Shown here: positions 52,662-63,922 of the stretch, in pieces | Layout: the number at the start of each line of letters is the position of its first letter | Position numbering within the stretch: position 1 is the stretch's first letter | Source of the DNA: Stigmatella aurantiaca | GTDB taxonomy: Bacteria; Myxococcota; Myxococcia; Myxococcales; Myxococcaceae | Direction: 5' to 3' | Assembly (NCBI RefSeq): GCF_900109545.1 | Contig: NZ_FOAP01000005.1 | Coordinates: 372,001-436,000, forward strand | DNA length: 64,000 nt | Translations under genes and position numbers: made by a program | The notes under the pieces: generated by a model | Seen by the model: only the letters and a program-made list of their open reading frames with translations | Told to the model about the DNA's origin: nothing | The model's database searches: none

Positions 52662-53318
52662 ATGCCCCCGCGAAAGGCATCCCCGGAAGCCCCTGCGCAT
52701 GCACGCCGCACCCAGCAGGAGCGGCGTGAGGAGACGCGCCGGCGGCTGCTGGACGCCACCATCGCGGTGCTGGTCGAGCAGGGCTATGCGCGGCTCACCA
52801 CGGTGGAGGTCGCCAAGCGGGCGGGCGTCTCCCAGGGCGCGGTCTTCACCCACTTCGACACCAAGGCGGAGCTGCTGGTGGCCGCCGTCGAGCACCTCTT
52901 TCCCCGCCTCATCCAGGACTACCTCGCCGGCTACGCGGGGCTGCCCGGGGGCAGGGACCGCATCGGCGCCGCGGTGGAGATGCTGTGGGCCGTGTTCGAG
53001 CGGCCGGAGATGCTCGCCGCCGTCGAGCTGTACGTGGCGGCCCGCACGGAGCCCGAGCTCCAGGCGGCACTCGCCACCGTGGAGGGCCCCCACCGGGACA
53101 ACCTCCTGCGCGTGGCGCGCGGGCTGTTTCCCGAGGCGGCCGAGTACCCGGACTTCGAGGCCGTCGTCGAGCTGGTCATCGACGCGGTGCAGGGCGGCGC
53201 CATCGCCCGCGTGGCCCGGCCCCACCACCCGGCCCTGCCGCGGATGCGCCAGGTGCTCGTCCGCTTCGTCCACCGCAGCTTCACCCGGCACCGGCAACAC
53301 CAGCGCATCCGCCCCTAG
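52662..53318 (+). CDS. TetR-family regulator
   Basis: 218 residues. HTH near residues 25-70: TRRRLLDATIAVLVEQGYAR, TTVEVAKRAGVSQGAVFTHF. The C-terminal effector domain is helical with no assignable ligand. A palindrome at 52621-52634 is its likely operator. The next gene begins 11 bases after the stop, so regulator and desaturase should be one transcript. Confidence 0.88.
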   Translation: MPPRKASPEAPAHARRTQQERREETRRRLLDATIAVLVEQGYARLTTVEVAKRAGVSQGAVFTHFDTKAELLVAAVEHLFPRLIQDYLAGYAGLPGGRDRIGAAVEMLWAVFERPEMLAAVELYVAARTEPELQAALATVEGPHRDNLLRVARGLFPEAAEYPDFEAVVELVIDAVQGGAIARVARPHHPALPRMRQVLVRFVHRSFTRHRQHQRIRP

Positions 53319-53329
53319 CGAGGTCTCCC

Positions 53330-54211
53330 ATGGAAGAGCTTCACATCCCCGACCTCATCGTCCTGGCGATCCCCTTCTTCCTCGTGTCGCTCGTGGCCGA
53401 GGGGCTCATCGTCCGGCGGTTGAAGCGCGAGGGCCGGCCGCTCGTGGGCCACACGGTGAAGGACACCGCGGCGAGCCTCTCCATGGGCCTGGGCAACCTC
53501 GCCATCAACCTCGGCTGGAAGGGCATCGCCTTCGCGGCGTACGTGGCGCTCTACCAGCTCACGCCGCTGCGCCTGGGCACCGGGCCCTGGGCCTGGGTGC
53601 TGCTCTTCTTCGCGGACGACTTCTGCTACTACTGGTTCCACCGCGTCCATCACGAGTGCCGCTTCTTCTGGGCCTCGCACGTGGTGCACCACTCCAGCGA
53701 GCACTACAACCTGTCCACGGCGCTGCGGCAGACGTGGACGCCCATGACGGGGCTGCCCTTCTGGCTGCCCCTGGCGCTGCTGGGCTTCCACCCGGTGATG
53801 ATTGTCACCGCGCAGTCCATCAGCCTGCTCTACCAGTACTGGATCCACACCGAGACCATCGGGCGGATGGGGCCGCTGGAGTGGGTGCTCAACACGCCCT
53901 CGCACCACCGCGCGCACCACGCCTCCAACGTGCAGTACCTCGACAAGAACTACGGCGGCATCCTCATCGTCTGGGACCGGCTCTTCGGCACCTTCCAGCC
54001 CGAGGTCGAGCGGCCCGTGTACGGGCTGACGAAGAACATCCACACCTTCCACCCGGTGCACATCGCCTTCCACGAGTACGCCGCCATCCTGAGGGACTTG
54101 CAGCGCTCCGAGCCCCTGCGCACCCGGCTGGGCCGCGTCTTCCACGGCCCGGGCTGGCTGCCCGGACCGGAACGTCCCCCGGACAACACCGCACACACCC
54201 TTTCCGCCTGA
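53330..54211 (+). CDS. Sterol desaturase/fatty acid hydroxylase family protein
   Basis: 293 residues, four to five membrane helices. Diiron histidine boxes [17 protein letters not shown] and [11 protein letters not shown] are all present. ATG at 53330 follows GAGG. Family members hydroxylate or desaturate sterols, alkylglycerol or fatty acyl chains; the substrate here is unknown, perhaps lipids under TetR control. Confidence 0.87.
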   Translation: MEELHIPDLIVLAIPFFLVSLVAEGLIVRRLKREGRPLVGHTVKDTAASLSMGLGNLAINLGWKGIAFAAYVALYQLTPLRLGTGPWAWVLLFFADDFCYYWFHRVHHECRFFWASHVVHHSSEHYNLSTALRQTWTPMTGLPFWLPLALLGFHPVMIVTAQSISLLYQYWIHTETIGRMGPLEWVLNTPSHHRAHHASNVQYLDKNYGGILIVWDRLFGTFQPEVERPVYGLTKNIHTFHPVHIAFHEYAAILRDLQRSEPLRTRLGRVFHGPGWLPGPERPPDNTAHTLSA

Positions 54212-54350
54212 AATCCGGGGTTCGGCCCCCTTCCCCATGGGGGCCCATGTCGGACAAACCACCACCTCCGCACGAGGAACGCGTCAGGCGCCTTTTCCCT
54301 GTGGGGACGAAGCGCTAGGACAGCGGGGGAACTCGGTGTGCGGAGGAACG

Positions 54351-55940
54351 ATGAGCCAGCGGGAGCTGTGGGAGCGGTACAAGCGTTATCTGTGTGTCAG
54401 CCCATCCTTGGGCTTCTCGCTCGACATCTCGCGGATGAAGTTCACCGAGGCCTTCCTGGACCGGATGCGCGAGCCGCTGAAGCAGGCCTTCGATGCCATG
54501 GAGGAGCTGGAGAAGGGGGCCATCGCCAACCCGGACGAGAAGCGCCAGGTGGGCCACTACTGGCTCCGGGCCTCGGAGCTGTCACCCGAGGCGGGCATCG
54601 GCCGGTCCATCCGCGACACGCTGGCGGACGTGCACTGGTTCGCCGAGGAGATCCACGCCGGGCGAATCGTCCCGCAGACGGCCGAGCGCTTCACCCAGCT
54701 GCTCATCGTCGGCATCGGCGGCTCGGCGCTGGGCCCGCAGCTGGTGGCGGACGCGCTGGGCGGCGCCTCGGACCCGATGAAGCTGTTCTTCTTCGACAAC
54801 ACGGACCCCGACGGCATGGACCGGGTGCTCGCCCAGGTGGGTGACAAGCTGCCCGAGACGCTCACGCTCGTCATCAGCAAGTCGGGCGGCACCAAGGAGA
54901 CGCGCAACGGCATGCTGGAGGCCGAGCGGGCCTACAAGGCGCGCGGGCTCGAGTTCGGCGCGCACGCGGTGGCCATCACCGGCGACAACAGCGAGCTGGA
55001 CCGGTACGCGAAGAAGAACAGCTGGCTGCGCACCTTCCCCATGTGGGACTGGATCGGCGGGCGCACCTCGGTGCTCTCCGCGGTGGGCCTGCTGCCCGCG
55101 CGGCTCCAGGGGCTGGATGTGGACGGGCTGCTCGCGGGCGCGCGGGAGATGGACCGGCAGACGCGGCAGCGCGAGGTGATGCGCAACCCCGCGGCGCTGC
55201 TCGCGCTCATGTGGTTCCACGCCGGGGACGGGCGGGGCACCCGCGACATGGTCATCCTGCCGTACAAGGACCGGCTGCTCCTGCTCTCGAAGTACCTCCA
55301 GCAGCTCGTCATGGAGTCGCTGGGCAAGGAGCTGTCGCTGGACGGCCAGGTGGTCAACCAGGGCCTCGCCGTCTACGGCAACAAGGGCTCCACGGATCAG
55401 CACGCCTACGTGCAGCAGCTGCGCGAGGGCGTTCACAACTTCTTCGTCACCTTCGTGGAGGTGCTCAAGGACCGGCAAGGCCCCTCGCAGCCCGTCGAGG
55501 AGGACGCCACCAGCGGCGACTACCTGGTGGGCTTCCTGCTGGGCACGCGCCGGGCGCTCTACGAGAAGGACCGCGAGTCCATCCTGCTCACCGTGCCGGA
55601 CGTGAGCGCGCGCACGCTGGGCGCCCTCATCGCCCTGTACGAGCGCGCGGTGGGGCTCTACGCCCAGCTCGTGCACATCAACGCCTACCACCAGCCGGGC
55701 GTCGAGGCGGGCAAGAAGGCCGCCGGCACCGTGCTGGAGCTGCAGCGCAAGCTGCTGTCCCACCTGCGCGCGAAGAAGGGGCAGGGCGGGACGGCGGACG
55801 CGCTGGCCACCGCCATTGGCGCCCCGGACGAGGCGGAGACGGTGTTCCACGTGCTGGAGCACCTGGCGGCCAACCCGGACCATGGCGTGACGCGCACCGA
55901 AGGCAGCAGCCCCTTCGATGCGCGCTACCAGGTGGCCTGA
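54351..55940 (+). CDS. pgi: Glucose-6-phosphate isomerase
   Basis: 529 residues. Interconverts glucose 6-phosphate and fructose 6-phosphate in the cytosol. Conserved segments: [76 protein letters not shown] at 54351 is preceded by GGAGGAACG. No sugar-pathway neighbours; it probably stands alone. A short palindrome straddles its stop and that of the next gene opposite. Confidence 0.93.
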   Translation: MSQRELWERYKRYLCVSPSLGFSLDISRMKFTEAFLDRMREPLKQAFDAMEELEKGAIANPDEKRQVGHYWLRASELSPEAGIGRSIRDTLADVHWFAEEIHAGRIVPQTAERFTQLLIVGIGGSALGPQLVADALGGASDPMKLFFFDNTDPDGMDRVLAQVGDKLPETLTLVISKSGGTKETRNGMLEAERAYKARGLEFGAHAVAITGDNSELDRYAKKNSWLRTFPMWDWIGGRTSVLSAVGLLPARLQGLDVDGLLAGAREMDRQTRQREVMRNPAALLALMWFHAGDGRGTRDMVILPYKDRLLLLSKYLQQLVMESLGKELSLDGQVVNQGLAVYGNKGSTDQHAYVQQLREGVHNFFVTFVEVLKDRQGPSQPVEEDATSGDYLVGFLLGTRRALYEKDRESILLTVPDVSARTLGALIALYERAVGLYAQLVHINAYHQPGVEAGKKAAGTVLELQRKLLSHLRAKKGQGGTADALATAIGAPDEAETVFHVLEHLAANPDHGVTRTEGSSPFDARYQVA

Positions 55941-55943
55941 GCC

Positions 55944-56426
55944 TCAGGCCTGCTTCGCGGGCGTGCCCTGACGCGGGGGCACGAGCCCCCGGACGGCGTT
56001 CTTGGCCACCGCGGTGGCCAGCGCCGAGCCGAAGATGACGACGAGCTTGCGCCCCAGCTCCACGCTCAGGGGCGCCTGGTCGGCGCGGGTGGCGAGCCGC
56101 TCCGGGTGCTCCCACGCGCGATGAAGCGCCAGCCGCCGCTTCTTCGCGAGGATCTGCTGCCGGTGGCGCACGCGCCACACCCCGATGCCCACCCCGATGC
56201 CCACCGCCGCGACGGCGGCGACGCCCAGCCCGATGAGCAGGTCCTGGTGCTGGGAGGCGTGGTAGCGCACGTCCATGACGCGCTCGCGCCGGCGCTCCAG
56301 CTCGCTCAGGGTGAGCAGCAGCTCGTCGCGGATGCGATCCGCGGTGCGCTCCACCTGCTCGCGCGCGTTGTTGCTGGACACGATGTGCGTGGGCCCGCTC
56401 TTCGCCATCGAATCACGCTCGCTCAT
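55944..56426 (-). CDS. DUF3618-like membrane-associated protein
   Basis: 160 residues. N-terminal half matches DUF3618 pattern (REQVERTADRIRDELLLTLSELERRRERVMD), then one hydrophobic helix (~68-88) and a basic C-terminus. ATG overlaps the stop of the holin-like gene by 4 bases (ATGA), so both are one unit. In other bacteria such pairs accompany stress and cell-envelope homeostasis genes; function open. Confidence 0.68.
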   Translation of the reverse strand: MSERDSMAKSGPTHIVSSNNAREQVERTADRIRDELLLTLSELERRRERVMDVRYHASQHQDLLIGLGVAAVAAVGIGVGIGVWRVRHRQQILAKKRRLALHRAWEHPERLATRADQAPLSVELGRKLVVIFGSALATAVAKNAVRGLVPPRQGTPAKQA

Positions 56427-56827
56427 TGAAGGGTCTCCCGCGCCAGGCCGAAGTCCGCCTTGAGGCGCTCCTGGGTATGGTTGAGGGGCTTCTTGGGCAG
56501 CTTCTTCACGCCCGCGAAGCCCAGCACGCCCGCGATGAGCAGGATGGCCACGCCCACCAGCAGCACCCCCAGCGGGGCCGCCACGGGCAGCACCAGCCCC
56601 AGCGCGACGAAGAGGGCCGCCACCCCACACAGCGCCAGCACCCCGGCGGCGCCCAGCAGGATGCCGCCGGTCCGGGCGGCCTTCACTTCCTCCCGCAGCT
56701 CCTTCTTGGCATGCAGGACCTCCGCCTTCACCAGCAGCCTTGCCTCCGCGAAGGCGTGCCGGATGAGTTCGGCGGTGGTCAGAGACTCCAGTTGGCTTCG
56801 CTCCAAGCGTTCCGATTCGAGGTCCAC
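56423..56827 (-). CDS. Holin-superfamily (Phage_holin_3_6/DUF1469-like) protein
   Basis: 134 residues. Amphipathic N-terminus (SLTTAELIRHAFAEARLLVK), then two hydrophobic helices (~50-75 GILLGAAGVLALCGVAALFV, ~80-100 VLLVGVAILLIAGVLGF). Start is a GTG at 56827 with GGGAGGCGGAGAC before it. Despite the family name there is no phage context; it is translated with the DUF3618-like partner. Confidence 0.7.
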   Translation of the reverse strand: MDLESERLERSQLESLTTAELIRHAFAEARLLVKAEVLHAKKELREEVKAARTGGILLGAAGVLALCGVAALFVALGLVLPVAAPLGVLLVGVAILLIAGVLGFAGVKKLPKKPLNHTQERLKADFGLARETLQ

Positions 56828-56999
56828 GTCTCCGCCTCCCAGCTTCACAGGAGCCCCGTCCACGCTTTGCCCGCGCCCGGTGCTCCGCCTGCGCCAAAGG
56901 TGGGGAGCGCCCCGTGTAGGGAGAAGTCCGCAGGAAATACAGGAAGAGGGCTGCCTGCCTGCCCGCCGCTCGCGGGGGGGCTGCCGAGGGCAGCCAGGC

Positions 57000-58025
57000 T
57001 CAGCGCCGGCGGTGCAGGGCCAGCGCCGTGACGAGCGTCTCGCGCACCTGGCGGGCCTGGAAGAGCCGGTCCGCGGTGTCCAGCAGGTTCTCCCCGTAGA
57101 GCACCTGCTTGCGCAGGCGGGCAGGCAGGGCGCGCGTGCCCAGGTGCGCCCCCAGGAGCGCGCCCGTCACCGCCGCGGCCACGTCCACCTCGCCGCCACA
57201 GCGCAGCACCAGCGCCACCGCCTCGCGAAAGTCGTGGGGCATCTTCAGCGTCGCGTACAGCGAGGTGAGCAGCACCGGCACCACGTGCGGCGGCAGCCCC
57301 TCCACCCCGTCGAGCTCCGAGCGCGGCACGCCCACCTTGCGCAGCGCGCCCAGCGCGCGGGACACGTCCCACGTGAGCAGCCGGGGCAGGTGCCGCAGCT
57401 CCTCCGCGAGCGTCTTGTCGTGCACCGCGGCGGCCAGCGCCAGGGACTCGCAGAAGGCCGCCGCCGTGAGCGCCTCCTCCTCCATGCCCAGCGCCACCGC
57501 CTGCGCGAAGGCCGCCGCGGCGGCCGCGCAGGTGGGGTCCTTGTGCGTCACCACCGAGAGCACGCCCGCGTCGTGCGGCAGGCGCGCGCGGCGGCCCTCG
57601 AAGAGGCCCACCACCATGGCGCGGCTGAGCACCGAGGGGCACTTGAGGCCCAGCGGCGCCCCGGCGCTCATCCACGGCGCGCCGCCCGCGAGCCGCTGGA
57701 GCGCCTCGGACAGGCCCTTGGGCGGCTGGAGGATGACGCCCTCCTGCCACAGCCACGCGAAGTGCGCCGCTGCGCTGCGCCCATCCACCTTGCCCTCGCG
57801 GATGACGCTCTCGCTGGCGGCCAGCAGCATCTGCGTGTCGTCGGAGAACTGCCCCTTGGCGAACTTGCCGCGCGGGCGCGGGGAGAAGTCGTCCGCCAGG
57901 TGGGTGAGCCGCGTGAGGCTCGCCGGCGGCACGCCCCGGAGCGGAAACCCCAGGGCATCACCGATGGCGAGGCCCAGGAACGCCGCATGAAACCTGTCCT
58001 GGCGCTCGGCGGGAGTCAGCGGCAT
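57000..58025 (-). CDS. ADP-ribosylglycohydrolase family protein
   Basis: 341 residues. Core motifs: FLGLAIGDALGFPLRG near residues 16-31 and GQFSDDTQML, with the two acidic residues that bind Mg in this family. GGEVDVAAAVTGALLGAHLG near the C-terminus is the second metal-binding region. It should remove ADP-ribose from proteins or nucleic acid, or cleave related N-glycosidic bonds. ATG at 58025. Lies in the same window as the ART-like protein. Confidence 0.87.
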   Translation of the reverse strand: MPLTPAERQDRFHAAFLGLAIGDALGFPLRGVPPASLTRLTHLADDFSPRPRGKFAKGQFSDDTQMLLAASESVIREGKVDGRSAAAHFAWLWQEGVILQPPKGLSEALQRLAGGAPWMSAGAPLGLKCPSVLSRAMVVGLFEGRRARLPHDAGVLSVVTHKDPTCAAAAAAFAQAVALGMEEEALTAAAFCESLALAAAVHDKTLAEELRHLPRLLTWDVSRALGALRKVGVPRSELDGVEGLPPHVVPVLLTSLYATLKMPHDFREAVALVLRCGGEVDVAAAVTGALLGAHLGTRALPARLRKQVLYGENLLDTADRLFQARQVRETLVTALALHRRR

Positions 58026-58195
58026 CGGGGGCGCGAGATTAGCCGAGGCTCGAACGAGGACCAGCCGAATCCAGCAGCACGCCAAAGTCGAGCATCCGCA
58101 TCCTCTTCCGGGCCGTCCCCGCGCCAACCGCACGAGGCAATGGAGGGCGGGTTTGGTACCGTAAGAGGCGGGCGCGGGGCAAGCCTCACACAAAG

Positions 58196-58453
58196 CTACG
58201 TGTCGCTGTCGCGCCCCAGATTCACCACCGCTTGCAATCGCGCGAGCACCGCCTCCGCGCCCTCGTGCAAGCGCGTTCCATCCCACAGCGCGGGACAGGT
58301 GTGGCCACCGTGGCGTGCGAAGTCCGCTTGCACTTCGTCGAAGGCGAGGTTGCGGAAACGCACGCGGTCCTCGAGCGCATGGTCGACGATGTAGACGCGC
58401 ACCCGGGCCGAGGGCCGGTCCGGGATGCGGTGAAAGAGCTCGAACACGGCCAC
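58196..58453 (-). CDS. Thioredoxin-fold-like small protein, last gene of atpD operon
   Basis: 85 residues. The pattern FELFHRIPDRPSARVRVYIV ... ALEDRVRFRNLAFDEVQADFARHGGHTCPALWDG ... EGAEAVLARLQAVV resembles glutaredoxin or GST N-terminal folds, but the active-site CxxC is absent (single Cys in TCPALW). Starts 14 bases after atpC, same strand. Function unknown. Confidence 0.6.
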   Translation of the reverse strand: MAVFELFHRIPDRPSARVRVYIVDHALEDRVRFRNLAFDEVQADFARHGGHTCPALWDGTRLHEGAEAVLARLQAVVNLGRDSDT

Positions 58454-58467
58454 GGGCCCGGAAGAGC

Positions 58468-58872
58468 CTAGCGGCCGCCCGCGACGTTCATGCGCGCCGT
58501 CTCGCGGCGCACCGTGGCCTGCTCGGCCAGATACCGCGCGTCCTCGGAGGACAGGCCCTTGAGGCGCTCCTGCGCCTCGGCCAGGCGCTTGCGCGCGGCC
58601 TCCACGTCGATACCCGCCACGGGCTCGGCGCCGTCGGCCAGCACCAGCACCTTGTCGTTGCCCACCTCGACGAAGCCACCGGCGATGAAGAAGGACTCGC
58701 GCCGGCCCGCGTCGATGAGCGTCAGCTCCCCGGGCTCCACGAGCGACAGGAAAGGCGCGTGGCCGGGGCGCACGCCGAAGAGGCCGCGGCTTCCCGGCAC
58801 GATGGCCTCGTCGGCCTGCACGGACAGGATGCGCTTCTCAGGGGTGACAATCTCCACGGTCAGCTTGGCCAT
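58468..58872 (-). CDS. atpC: F1-ATPase epsilon subunit
   Basis: 134 residues, standard AtpC: VEIVTPEKRILSVQADEAIVPGSRGLFGVRPGHAPFLS, GGFVEVGNDKVLVLAD and a helical C-terminus. Rotor subunit of the ATP synthase that also restrains hydrolysis. The gene lies in the minus-strand set atpD, unknown secreted protein, atpC, small protein. Confidence 0.93.
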   Translation of the reverse strand: MAKLTVEIVTPEKRILSVQADEAIVPGSRGLFGVRPGHAPFLSLVEPGELTLIDAGRRESFFIAGGFVEVGNDKVLVLADGAEPVAGIDVEAARKRLAEAQERLKGLSSEDARYLAEQATVRRETARMNVAGGR

Positions 58873-58895
58873 GCGTTCCTCGGGGTGCCGCTGAT

Positions 58896-59447
58896 TCAGA
58901 ATGAGAGCCGCTGGGTCTTACTCGCCACCGGCTCGAACTCCACCTTCTCGTCGTCCGTGAGGCGCGGGCCCTTGCCGGGGATGCCCAGCGTCCCTTCCAG
59001 CCACTTGAAGTGGCCGTGCATCTGCCGCACCTCGCCCCACTGCTTGGCGGCCACGAGCTCCGGCAGCCGCAGCACCTTCAGCTTCTCGCCGGAGCGGTTG
59101 TACAGCACCGCCACCGTCGCGTTGGCCCAGGCCGGCACGCGCACCTTGCGGCGGCCCTGCTTCTCCACCACCGCGCGCTTGCCCTTCTCCACGAGCGGCA
59201 GGAGCACCCAGACGCGCTCCCCGTCGTTCGAGGCGAAGTACAAGTCATTCACCGAGCCGATGCACCCGGCGAACTGCCATACCAGGCCGCTCTCCTGGAG
59301 CATCTCCACCCGGCACTCGCCGGGCGCCGTCTCCACCAGCCGCACGCTGAAGGTGCCGTTGGCGCTCACGCGGGCCTTGCTGGCGCGCTCCGCGCCCAGG
59401 GCTGGCAGGGCCAGCCCCAGCAGCATCAGGGACAGGGTGAGGCGCAT
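58896..59447 (-). CDS. Exported protein of unknown function inserted in atp operon
   Basis: 183 residues. Signal peptide MRLTLSLMLLGLALPALG ending near ALGAE. The mature part has WQFAGCIGSVNDLYFASNDGERVWVLLPLVEKGK, TVAVLYNRSGEKLKV and a WLEGTLG motif; it is probably periplasmic beta-rich. It lies between atpD and atpC (28 and 23 bases), so it is co-transcribed. No family known to me. Confidence 0.7.
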   Translation of the reverse strand: MRLTLSLMLLGLALPALGAERASKARVSANGTFSVRLVETAPGECRVEMLQESGLVWQFAGCIGSVNDLYFASNDGERVWVLLPLVEKGKRAVVEKQGRRKVRVPAWANATVAVLYNRSGEKLKVLRLPELVAAKQWGEVRQMHGHFKWLEGTLGIPGKGPRLTDDEKVEFEPVASKTQRLSF

Positions 59448-59475
59448 GGGAGCCCCTCCAGGGGAGGCGGGAGCC

Positions 59476-61002
<1,527 letters not shown>

Positions 61003-61078
61003 TTACCGGGGGGCTATGGCCGGGTCAAGCCTTGCGGCGGACTGCTCCCGGCCCGGGAGAGGCACACATCCCTTTTCC

Positions 61079-61109
61079 TTATAACCCGGCCCTTTCCCGG
61101 AGAATTCAA
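61079..61109 (-). promoter_or_regulatory. Candidate promoter for atpD group
   Basis: On the minus strand TTGAAT (61109-61104), 19 bases, TTATAA (61084-61079), about 160 bases before the atpD start. Spacing is slightly long and nothing else supports it. Confidence 0.3.
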
Positions 61110-61174
61110 GGGCCTGGGTGGCGGTTGGAGGGCAGGAGGGCAGCCACTATTGCCCCCCCTCTGAGGACTCCTCG

Positions 61175-62095
61175 ATGAGCCGATTCCACCGGCGCGCCTT
61201 TCTCCACGCCTCGGGCCTGGCCCTCGCCACCACCGCGGCGGGACGGGTCTGGGCCGCCCCACCGGAGCCCCCCCGCATGCTCACCCGCCCCATCCCTAGC
61301 ACCCAGGAGCCCCTGCCCGTCATCGGCATGGGCACCTGGCAGACCTTCGACGTGGGCCCGGACGCGGCGGAGCAGGCGCCGCTGGAGGAGGTGCTCCGCA
61401 CGTTCGTCGCGCTGGGCGGCACGCTCGTCGACTCCTCGCCCATGTACGGCCGCTCCGAGGAGGTGGTGGGGACGCTGGCGGTGAAGACGGGCCTCCAGCC
61501 GAAGCTCTTCCTGGCCACGAAGGTGTGGACCTCGGGCAAGGCCGAGGGCATCCGGCAGATGGAGGACTCGCTGCGCAAGCTGCGCGCGCAGCGCGTGGAT
61601 CTGATGGAGGTCCACAACCTGGTGGATGCCGCGACGCACCTGGACACCCTCCGGGCGTGGAAGGAGGAGGGCCGCGTCCGGTACGTGGGCGTCACCCACT
61701 ACACGGCGAGCGCCCACGACGCGGTGGCGAAGCTCCTCCAGTCCCGGAAGGTGGACTTCGTGCAGATCAACTACTCGGTGGGAGAGCGGGAGGCCGAGCA
61801 GCGGCTGCTCTCCGTCGCGCGCGAGCGGGGCGTGGCCGTCATCGCCAACCGGCCCTTCGCGGGCGGAGGGCTGCTCCAGCGGCTCAAGCGCAAGCCCCTG
61901 CCCCCGTGGGCGGCGGAGCTCGACTGCGAGAGCTGGGCGCAGCTCTTGCTGAAGTTCGTGATTTCCCACCCGGCCGTGACGTGCGCGATCCCCGCCACGT
62001 CCAAGCCCAGCCACCTGCGCGACAACATGAAGGCGGGGCTGGGGCGGCTGCCGGATGAAAAGCTTCGGGCCCGCATCGCCGCGGAAGCGGCGTAG
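61175..62095 (+). CDS. Tat-exported aldo/keto reductase
   Basis: 306 residues. Tat signal with twin arginine FHRRAFLHASGLALATTAAG then a short spacer. AKR fold with catalytic D/Y (LVDSSPMYGR), K (LATKVW) and H (EVHNLV), plus IPATSK cofactor loop. NADPH-dependent, acting probably outside the cytoplasm. ATG at 61175 (GAGG before it). It is on the plus strand between atpD and atpG and so breaks the ATP synthase gene group. Confidence 0.88.
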   Translation: MSRFHRRAFLHASGLALATTAAGRVWAAPPEPPRMLTRPIPSTQEPLPVIGMGTWQTFDVGPDAAEQAPLEEVLRTFVALGGTLVDSSPMYGRSEEVVGTLAVKTGLQPKLFLATKVWTSGKAEGIRQMEDSLRKLRAQRVDLMEVHNLVDAATHLDTLRAWKEEGRVRYVGVTHYTASAHDAVAKLLQSRKVDFVQINYSVGEREAEQRLLSVARERGVAVIANRPFAGGGLLQRLKRKPLPPWAAELDCESWAQLLLKFVISHPAVTCAIPATSKPSHLRDNMKAGLGRLPDEKLRARIAAEAA

Positions 62096-62131
62096 GCGGG
62101 CCCGGGCACCTGCACACGGCGGTGAGGAGGC

Positions 62132-63025
62132 CTACTTCAGGGCCTCGGCGCCGGAGACGATCTCCGACAGCTCCTTGGTGATGACGGCCTGGCGCGTGCG
62201 GTTGTAGTGCAGGGACAGGTCGGCGATCATGTCGCTGGCGTTGCGGGTGGCGTTCTCCATGGCGCTCATGCGGGCGCCGTGCTCGCTGGCCACGCTCTCC
62301 AGCAGGGCGCGGTAGAGCTTGATGGAGATGGCCTGCGGCACCAGCCGGTCGAGCACCGCCTGGCGGTCCGGCTCGTACTCGAAGTCCACCAGCGCGGTGG
62401 CCGTGGCGGCGGCCGGCGTCCCCGCCGGGGCGGCCGGGGCGAAGTTCTGGAGCGGGAGGAGCTGCTCCACGGTGATCTTCTGGCTGATGGCGGAGATGAA
62501 CTCGTTGTAGACGACGTAGACGGCGTCCACCTCGCCATTGAGGAAGCTGGCGGTGAGCTCCTCGGCCATCTCCCGGGCGGCAAGGTAGTTCAGCCGCTGG
62601 TACAAGCCGCCGTAGTCCTTGCGGATGTTCTGGCCGCGCTGGCGGAAGAAGTCGTGACCCTTGCGCCCCACCGTGGACAGCTGGACGCGCTCCAGCCCGC
62701 TGTTCTCGAAGATGAAGCGGTTGGCGCGGCGGATGACGTTGGAGTTGAACCCACCGGCCAGGCCACGGTCCGAGGTCAGCAGCACCACCTCGGCGCGCTT
62801 GACGGGGCGGCTCACCAGCAGCGGGTGCGCCAGCTCCTGGTCCCCGGAGCGGGCCGCCAGATCGGCGATGATCTGGTCCAGCGTCTGGGCGTAGGGGCGG
62901 GCGGCGATGATGGAATCCTGCGCCTTGCGCAGCTTCGCGGCGGCCACCATCTTCATGGCCTTGGTGATCTGCCGCGTGTTCTTCACCGAGCGGATGCGCT
63001 TGCGGATGTCGCGAAGGGACGCCAT
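62132..63025 (-). CDS. atpG: F1-ATPase gamma subunit
   Basis: 297 residues. N-terminal helix [31 protein letters not shown] and C-terminal [27 protein letters not shown] are typical. An Ala/Pro-rich insert ([17 protein letters not shown]) lies near residues 210-226. It stands alone, with a plus-strand gene on each side; atpA is not adjacent here. Confidence 0.93.
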   Translation of the reverse strand: MASLRDIRKRIRSVKNTRQITKAMKMVAAAKLRKAQDSIIAARPYAQTLDQIIADLAARSGDQELAHPLLVSRPVKRAEVVLLTSDRGLAGGFNSNVIRRANRFIFENSGLERVQLSTVGRKGHDFFRQRGQNIRKDYGGLYQRLNYLAAREMAEELTASFLNGEVDAVYVVYNEFISAISQKITVEQLLPLQNFAPAAPAGTPAAATATALVDFEYEPDRQAVLDRLVPQAISIKLYRALLESVASEHGARMSAMENATRNASDMIADLSLHYNRTRQAVITKELSEIVSGAEALK

Positions 63026-63168
63026 GGGCCTTGAGCTCCTGTTGAGCGGCGCCCCCTATATAAGCGGTGCGCCAGCCGGTCAACCCTCGGCTCTCAAGAA
63101 GACCGCCCCCCCTTCCAGGCGGCGAGAGGCCGGGAGACAATGGCCCCCTGTCCACGGTCTTTCTTGCC

Positions 63169-63813
63169 ATGGGGCGTCGCGGCGTGCTGGGTGTTTGGAT
63201 GCGCAGAGGGCTGCTGACCGGCGTGCTGAGCCTGCTCGGCGTGCTGGCGCTGTCCCACTTCGTCCAGCAGCGCTACGCCCACCGCATCCTGCCCCGCGAG
63301 GGGGCCCCCGAGGCCCCCATGGCGCTGGTGTTCGGCGCGGGGCTGGCGCCCGGGGGGGTGCCCTCCGCCGTGCTGGCCCAGCGGCTGGACACGGCCATCG
63401 CGCTCTGGCGGGCGAAGAAGGTGGACGCGGTGCTCGTCAGCGGGGACAACTCGGACCGGTTCCACGACGAGACGCGCGCCATGCGCCGCTACCTGTTGGA
63501 GCGGGGCGTGCCCGAGCGGGTGGTGCTCGGGGATGACGCGGGCCTGTCCACCTACGACAGCTGCGTGCGCGCCCACGACGTCTTCGGCATGCGCCGGGCG
63601 CTGTTGGTGACCCAGCGCTTCCACCTGCCTCGCGCGCTCTACATCGCCAACTCCGTGGGCATGGATGCCTGGGGCGTGGCGGCCGACGAGGGCAGGCCCT
63701 CCACCCGGCGCTACCTCCTGCGCGAGACGTTCTCCCGCGTGCTGGCGGTGCTCATGGTCATGATGGACCTGAAGCCCGCCTCCTCCCTGGCCTCGCCGCC
63801 TCCAGCGCGTTGA
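63169..63813 (+). CDS. SanA/YdcF-like DUF218 protein
   Basis: About 214 residues. An N-terminal membrane helix (LLTGVLSLLGVLALSHFVQQ), then DUF218: ALVFGAGLAPGGVPSAVLAQRLDTAIALWR, VDAVLVSGDNSDRFHDET, VVLGDDAGLSTYDSCVRAH, LLVTQRFHLPRALYI. Likely periplasmic; SanA in E. coli affects envelope barrier to vancomycin. Two in-frame ATGs (63169 and 63199) are possible. Confidence 0.82.
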   Translation: MGRRGVLGVWMRRGLLTGVLSLLGVLALSHFVQQRYAHRILPREGAPEAPMALVFGAGLAPGGVPSAVLAQRLDTAIALWRAKKVDAVLVSGDNSDRFHDETRAMRRYLLERGVPERVVLGDDAGLSTYDSCVRAHDVFGMRRALLVTQRFHLPRALYIANSVGMDAWGVAADEGRPSTRRYLLRETFSRVLAVLMVMMDLKPASSLASPPPAR

Positions 63814-63922
63814 GCGCCTGCATGGGGGCAGGCAGGCGGGCTTCGCGCGTTGCCGCAACCTCCGGGGCGCCGCACTTTAAAGCGGAAGCAGCCAAGCCAC
63901 CGTGCTGCCCGGAGGAAGAATC

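Noticed and set aside
56423..56827. Prophage remnant because of a holin-family gene
   Set aside because: No other phage genes nearby; the gene is coupled to a DUF3618-like partner, a common chromosomal pair.
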